Shown here: positions 15,648 to 19,113 of the stretch, piece after piece | How the letters are laid out: each line of letters starts with the position of its first letter | Position numbering within the stretch: position 1 is the first letter of the stretch | Source of the DNA: DAHVFY01 sp040388665 | GTDB lineage: Bacteria; Chlamydiota; Chlamydiia; Chlamydiales; Rhabdochlamydiaceae | Reading direction: 5' to 3' | Assembly: GCA_040388665.1 (NCBI GenBank) | Contig: JAZKBL010000051.1 | Span: forward strand, 1-19,113 | Length of the DNA: 19,113 nt | Notes under the pieces: generated by a model | The model's database searches: none | What the model was told of the DNA's origin: nothing | What the model saw: only the letters and a program-made list of their open reading frames with translations | Translations under genes and position numbers: made by a program

Positions 15648-16556
15648 ATGTTAAAAATTGACCTAAAGGGAAAAAAAGCATTTATCGCAGGAATTGGCGA
15701 CGATCAGGGCTATGGATGGGCCATTGCAAAAGCGCTCTCCGAAGCTGGTGCAGAAATCATCATTGGAACATGGACACCTATCGTCAAAATTTTCACAACA
15801 TCTTGGGCCTCCGGCAAATTTGATGAATCTCGCAAATTATCAGATGGAACTCTGATGGAGTACGCCAAACTTTATGCACTTGACGCTTCTTTTGATAAAC
15901 CTGAGGATGTGCCCCAAGAGATTAAAGAAAACAAACGCTATCAAGACAATGGGGGCTATACTGTCTCAGAAGTCGCAGCAGCTGTTGCAAAAGACTTTGG
16001 AAAGATCGACATTCTTGTCCATTCTCTTGCAAACGGTCCTGAAGTAAAAAAGCCGCTGTTAGAAACCTCGAGACAAGGCTACCTTTCAGCAGTTAGCGCC
16101 TCCGCTTACTCCTTTGTAAGCTTGCTCGCGCACTTTGGTCCTTTCATGAATCAAGGAGGATCCGCTTTAACGCTCAGCTATCTTGCTTCAGAACGCGCAG
16201 TTCCAGGTTACGGCGGAGGAATGAGTTCTGCAAAGGCAGCCCTTGAAAGTGATACGCGTACCTTAGCTTTTGAAGCAGGAAGAAAATGGGGAATCCGCAT
16301 TAATACGATTTCAGCAGGAGCTTATCGCAGTAGGGCCGCAAGAGCCATTGGCTTCATCGACAGCATGATTGAGTACGCAAAAGTAAATGCGCCGCTACCT
16401 AAAGAACTTTTAGGCGATGAAGTGGGAGCCCCGGCTGCATTTCTTCTCTCTCCCTTAGCAACAGCGATCACAGGGACTATCCTCTACGTCGACAACGGCA
16501 TGCATGCTATGGGCATCGCTATCGACAGCCCAACACTCGCGCCGGCGAATGTTTGA
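15648..16556 (+). CDS. fabI: Enoyl-ACP reductase FabI, plant/chlamydial type
   Basis: NADH-dependent reduction of trans-2-enoyl-ACP, the last step of each fatty-acid elongation cycle. The Rossmann start (KAFIAGIGDDQGYGWAIAKA), the SLANGPE segment and the active site are clear: Tyr178, Tyr188 and Lys196 in SYLASERAVPGYGGGMSSAK. The Y-to-K spacing is eight, as in plant and apicomplexan enzymes, not seven as in E. coli. The 302-residue length and the long insert at about 43-105 also fit the plant/chlamydial subgroup. Chlamydial FabI is known to be close to plastid FabI. The ATG has CAGGG five bases upstream. The last 102 bases are overlapped antisense by the next gene. Confidence 0.97.
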   Translation: MLKIDLKGKKAFIAGIGDDQGYGWAIAKALSEAGAEIIIGTWTPIVKIFTTSWASGKFDESRKLSDGTLMEYAKLYALDASFDKPEDVPQEIKENKRYQDNGGYTVSEVAAAVAKDFGKIDILVHSLANGPEVKKPLLETSRQGYLSAVSASAYSFVSLLAHFGPFMNQGGSALTLSYLASERAVPGYGGGMSSAKAALESDTRTLAFEAGRKWGIRINTISAGAYRSRAARAIGFIDSMIEYAKVNAPLPKELLGDEVGAPAAFLLSPLATAITGTILYVDNGMHAMGIAIDSPTLAPANV

Positions 16557-17711
16557 ACGAACGCCGATTTTACAGAGAGAACTTCTAACAATCGTACGCA
16601 GCGAGATCTGCCAATCGTACGCAGTGTGGAGATTCTCTCCTAAAAGAGCGCGATGAGCGGGCCTATTGGCCTGCATAATATGTCCAAAAAATTTACCCTC
16701 GCCCTCTACTAAAATAAAATCAAAAGTGATCCTCATTGTATCAGAGACAAGTTCCACGAGATCGCCTATCTGAAACGTGGTTGCTCGACTTCCATTAACA
16801 TACAATATTGTCGATGGATCAATTGTCGCATAAAATGCAATCTCATGACGATCTTCCCCCTCTTCAGGGATAGTCTCTTGCAAATGAAATAAATAATGGT
16901 CCACCTCTCTTTCTAAGATAGCCTTCTTTGGATGACAGTACAAGCTATGAAGCTTATCCCTTCCTCCCCAAAAAAGAGAAGAGCCAGCGTAGCAATAAAG
17001 CTGCTCATTAGACCCCATTTTTTCCAAATTAGGGGGAGATAAAAGAGCTGCACGTAAGTGAATGGGGTGATCTATCAACGCTCTACGAGAAAACGATCCA
17101 AAAAGCTGACCCATATAAAGGTCAAACAAAGTCACAGCAGGCTCCCCTTTCTCAAAATATTGGATAGGTCCTATGCAAGCATGAAGTTCTTTATGCCAAA
17201 ACTCAAGAGCCTCTTCAACAGGCACCCTAGAAAATGCTAATGCATCGCCCCATTCTGCAGGAGTTTTAGGCATGCGTAATGAACTCTCGTCTCTTGTCTT
17301 TAAAGCGTTAATAGAAATGTCAAGACTACTCTTAATTTCTGATCCTAATACATGTGAAAATTCAAGAAGAATGATCTGCAATACGAACTGAATGGAAGAC
17401 CCTAGATAAAGACTACGGCATTCAGGATACTCATGAAGATAGACGGGAAAATTATCCCCTACCTGAAATTTAAGCAATTTTTTAAGAAGCTCTTTTCCTT
17501 CTAAAACATGTTCACTAAGTCTACTCTTAAAAAGAGCTAAGCAAAAACAAAAATTATCAAAAACAGGGATCGTACAGTGTTCTTCGCTAGCATTTTCATA
17601 GCAATGGTGCACATAACCTGTTTGCTCACTCTGTCTTTTTTTCCCCGCTTTTAGAGCGAGATCGATGAGTGTTTTTCTATCATTATTTATCTTGTCCATG
17701 GTATACATCAT
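16455..17711 (-). CDS. Hypothetical protein, 418 aa, 3' end antisense to fabI
   Basis: No family recognised. The sequence is a soluble, mixed helical protein without signal peptide (FDNFCFCLALFKSRL, SIQFVLQIILLEFSHVLG, EEALEFWHKELHACIGPIQY), with a second, beta-rich half (HEIAFYATIDPSTILYVNGS, FQIGDLVELVSDTMRITFDF). The real body ends near GENLHTAYD. The remaining 40 or so residues are arginine- and cysteine-rich, and 34 codons of them are simply the complement of fabI, so they are probably not ancestral (see the direct repeat at 16589-16624). The start is uncertain: ATG at 17711, 17708 or 17699, none with a clear ribosome site. Divergent from the FliO-like gene with a 24-base gap. Confidence 0.75.
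   Translation of the reverse strand: MMYTMDKINNDRKTLIDLALKAGKKRQSEQTGYVHHCYENASEEHCTIPVFDNFCFCLALFKSRLSEHVLEGKELLKKLLKFQVGDNFPVYLHEYPECRSLYLGSSIQFVLQIILLEFSHVLGSEIKSSLDISINALKTRDESSLRMPKTPAEWGDALAFSRVPVEEALEFWHKELHACIGPIQYFEKGEPAVTLFDLYMGQLFGSFSRRALIDHPIHLRAALLSPPNLEKMGSNEQLYCYAGSSLFWGGRDKLHSLYCHPKKAILEREVDHYLFHLQETIPEEGEDRHEIAFYATIDPSTILYVNGSRATTFQIGDLVELVSDTMRITFDFILVEGEGKFFGHIMQANRPAHRALLGENLHTAYDWQISLRTIVRSSLCKIGVRSNIRRRECWAVDSDAHSMHAVVDVEDSPCDRCC
16589..16624. repeat. 13-base direct repeat, period 23, in the 3' end of the 418-aa gene
   Basis: CAATCGTACGCAG occurs at 16589-16601 and 16612-16624. The 23-base period is not a multiple of three. In the minus-strand gene the two copies are read in different frames (TAYDW, then LRTIV). 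Removing one period gives the in-frame reading ACT GCG TAC GAT TGT TAG, that is, a stop at 16587-16585, before fabI is reached. Confidence 0.9.
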
Positions 17712-17735
17712 AGTTTTAAGAAATAAGGAAATTTT

Positions 17736-18134
17736 ATGTTAAAGCTGAAATGTTGCCTAGTGTTTCTCTTGAGCATTTTTGCAATTCACGCAGAAGAGAT
17801 CAACCTACCGCCACCTGCTACAGATCTCACAACCGCTGAGGTCCAGCAAGCGGCACCTATCTCCTATGAAGGAGCTTTTGTAAAAATGGCCCTTACTTTA
17901 GGAGGCCTTCTTGTCCTTATCTTTTTAACGATCTTTGTTCTGCGCCGCCTTGGGAGAGGCCGTTTAGGTGGAAACTTCTCTTCTCGTTCAATCAAAGTCT
18001 TAGAGCGTAGAGCTCTTAGCCCAAAATCTGTCCTTTATTTAGTGGAAATTGGAGGCAAACAAGTGGTGATCGCCGAATCACAACTTGAAGTACGCCGCAT
18101 CACGACTTTGGATTCTCTTGCATCAGATGACTAA
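17736..18134 (+). CDS. fliO: FliO-like membrane protein, 132 aa
   Basis: FliO assists FliP assembly in the flagellar export apparatus. Here a Sec signal (MLKLKCCLVFLLSIFAIHA, cleavage likely after A19) is followed by a short Pro-rich periplasmic stretch, one TM helix (about 49-69, MALTLGGLLVLIFLTIFVLR) and a cytoplasmic domain with the FliO pattern: basic linker GRGRLGG, then SIKVLERRALSPKSVLYLVE and IGGKQVVIAESQLEVRRI. Length fits. AAGGAA lies six bases before the ATG. No other flagellar or type III export gene is in the window, so a role with a type III secretion system, or a relic, is as likely as a flagellar one. Its TAA overlaps the stop of the convergent next gene. Confidence 0.65.
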   Translation: MLKLKCCLVFLLSIFAIHAEEINLPPPATDLTTAEVQQAAPISYEGAFVKMALTLGGLLVLIFLTIFVLRRLGRGRLGGNFSSRSIKVLERRALSPKSVLYLVEIGGKQVVIAESQLEVRRITTLDSLASDD

Positions 18135-18973
18135 GCCTTTACAGCTTCAAGCCGCACATATCTCGGAGTTCCAAATTGATCTTTTATATCAGCAAAAGAT
18201 CCTCGAGGTTGAAAACAAAAAAACAAAAAGCGAACTTTATTATTAAGCATATTCAAGACCCCATTAAAACTATCTGGCGCTTCTCTACGGACCACATCAT
18301 CAGAAGAGATACAAGGATAGTGCCATTCTCTTTCTATATCTGCTGCAATCTGACGTCCATCGTAAGGGCAAAAAATCGTGTAAATGAGAGCTGCTTGAAA
18401 CACTAGCGCGTAAAAAGGAACACGCACAACACTCCATGCCCCTTCAGTAAAAATATGCGTCATATCAACAAGCGTTCTGCGCACAAAAACAAAAAGCGCA
18501 TCAGAAGCTCCCCGATCTTTAAGAGCATCTACAGCGCTATTTCCATTATGATAACAAGTGGCGATAACGTTAAGGGGGATACGTACAACGTTAACGACCA
18601 TATTGATGACAGCGCCAATAGCAACAAAGCCTGTAAGTGTTGCCATACAAGCTTTTCCCCTAACAACATGTTGAGAATCTCCCCAGAAGCCTTTATCTCT
18701 GTAGTACCTGCCGTTAATTTCGCTTTCAACAAATATTTTTTTTGGATTATTTTGATCAGATACATACCTTCCGGCAGGAATATATCGTCTGCCAAAATCC
18801 TCGGGCACCCTACCTGAGCTTATGCTAAGGCTTGTTTTAGTCGACCATTTTTTTTCGTCATAAATAGTGTTTTTTTTAATTACAATCGCATTTTTATCAG
18901 TATGTTCAGCGCGTTTAAAATAAACTTCACGATTCCAACTCTGCGTACTGCAACAAGGAAGGCAAGAACTCAT
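18131..18973 (-). CDS. Hypothetical protein with two hydrophobic segments, 280 aa
   Basis: No named family. Residues 1-10 are Cys-rich (MSSCLPCCST), about 11-105 are polar (GRRYIPAGRY, then INGRYYRDKGFWGD), then two hydrophobic segments at about 111-141 and 180-202, separated by a charged helix. The second is followed by FCPYDGRQIAADIEREWHY, a motif that looks familiar from chlamydia-type hypotheticals, though I cannot place it. The start at 18973 was chosen because GAGAG lies eight bases upstream; an upstream in-frame ATG (19063) would add 30 residues without a good site and run up to the repeat. The two-hydrophobic-segment shape loosely recalls chlamydial inclusion membrane proteins (speculative). 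The stop overlaps the FliO-like stop by four bases. Confidence 0.7.
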   Translation of the reverse strand: MSSCLPCCSTQSWNREVYFKRAEHTDKNAIVIKKNTIYDEKKWSTKTSLSISSGRVPEDFGRRYIPAGRYVSDQNNPKKIFVESEINGRYYRDKGFWGDSQHVVRGKACMATLTGFVAIGAVINMVVNVVRIPLNVIATCYHNGNSAVDALKDRGASDALFVFVRRTLVDMTHIFTEGAWSVVRVPFYALVFQAALIYTIFCPYDGRQIAADIEREWHYPCISSDDVVRREAPDSFNGVLNMLNNKVRFLFFCFQPRGSFADIKDQFGTPRYVRLEAVKA

Positions 18974-19070
18974 GATAATACTCTCTTTTTTATCTAAAAT
19001 TTTAACATAATCTTTACTAAAAGCCCACGTTAAAAAAGTTATATACACACGTTTTATAAACAAAAAAATT

Positions 19071-19113
19071 TAACGCGAAGGAAGAAAAAAGGCGCAAAGA
19101 CGCAAAGGAAAGA
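19071..19113. repeat. Inverted-repeat family copy 3, truncated by the window end
   Basis: The segment starts TAACGCGAAGGAAG and continues with GGCGCAAAGACGCAAAGGAA, closely resembling the left arm of copy 1 (same order of units, a few substitutions). The matching right arm would lie beyond the window. It sits upstream of the minus-strand 280-aa gene. Confidence 0.8.

Noticed and set aside
18455..18817. 120-codon plus-strand frame opposite the 280-aa gene
   Set aside because: Its product is low-complexity and basic with no domain. The minus-strand frame has a ribosome site and coherent hydrophobic segments, so that strand is preferred.

Overview
The window looks like a chromosomal segment of a non-Chlamydiaceae member of the Chlamydiae (Parachlamydia/Waddlia/Simkania-type environmental chlamydiae). 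The pointers are a plant/chlamydial-type enoyl-ACP reductase (FabI), a porin-like protein of the Legionella-OMP family that such chlamydiae carry in many copies, an ankyrin protein, an orphan FliO-like protein, and several lineage-type hypotheticals next to ordinary housekeeping genes. The base composition is AT-leaning. This is an inference from gene content; no 16S or marker-tree evidence is available here.

Layout. 1-237: a long, almost perfect inverted repeat upstream of a 1334-residue TPS-domain (filamentous-haemagglutinin-like) secreted protein (238-4242, +). 4243-4511: convergent gap with three tandem mini-hairpins. 4512-6124 (-): a small hypothetical, then the ribosomal operon rplM-rpsI with a clear terminator. 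6245-7585 (+): miaB, closed by a strong palindrome. 7625-12385 (-): an apparent operon glgB-ligA-small membrane protein, in which glgB and ligA overlap by 11 bases and ligA starts with TTG. glgB has a good promoter wrapped in an inverted repeat. 12386-12633: a second copy of the inverted-repeat family. 12634-15493 (-): an ankyrin-type protein and a coiled-coil plus beta-barrel outer-membrane protein, separated by overlapping inverted repeats. 15648-16556 (+): fabI, divergent from the porin. 16455-17711 (-): an unknown protein whose 3' end runs 102 bases antisense into fabI. 17736-18134 (+): FliO-like protein. 18131-18973 (-): a two-hydrophobic-segment protein. 19071-19113: start of a third repeat copy, cut by the window edge.

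How the genes work together: most are independent housekeeping units (translation: L13, S9, tRNA ms2i6A modification; replication/repair: LigA; glycogen branching: GlgB; fatty acid elongation: FabI). They are interspersed with cell-envelope and host-interaction candidates (TPS exoprotein, porin-like protein, ankyrin protein, two-segment membrane protein).

No gene-free stretch exceeds 300 bases. I saw no tRNA, rRNA, CRISPR array, transposase or prophage gene. The most unusual items are the dispersed inverted-repeat family, the triple hairpin, and a 13-bp direct repeat (period 23) whose collapse would restore a stop codon in the gene that now overlaps fabI. I did not find a convincing new multi-gene defence or secretion system.
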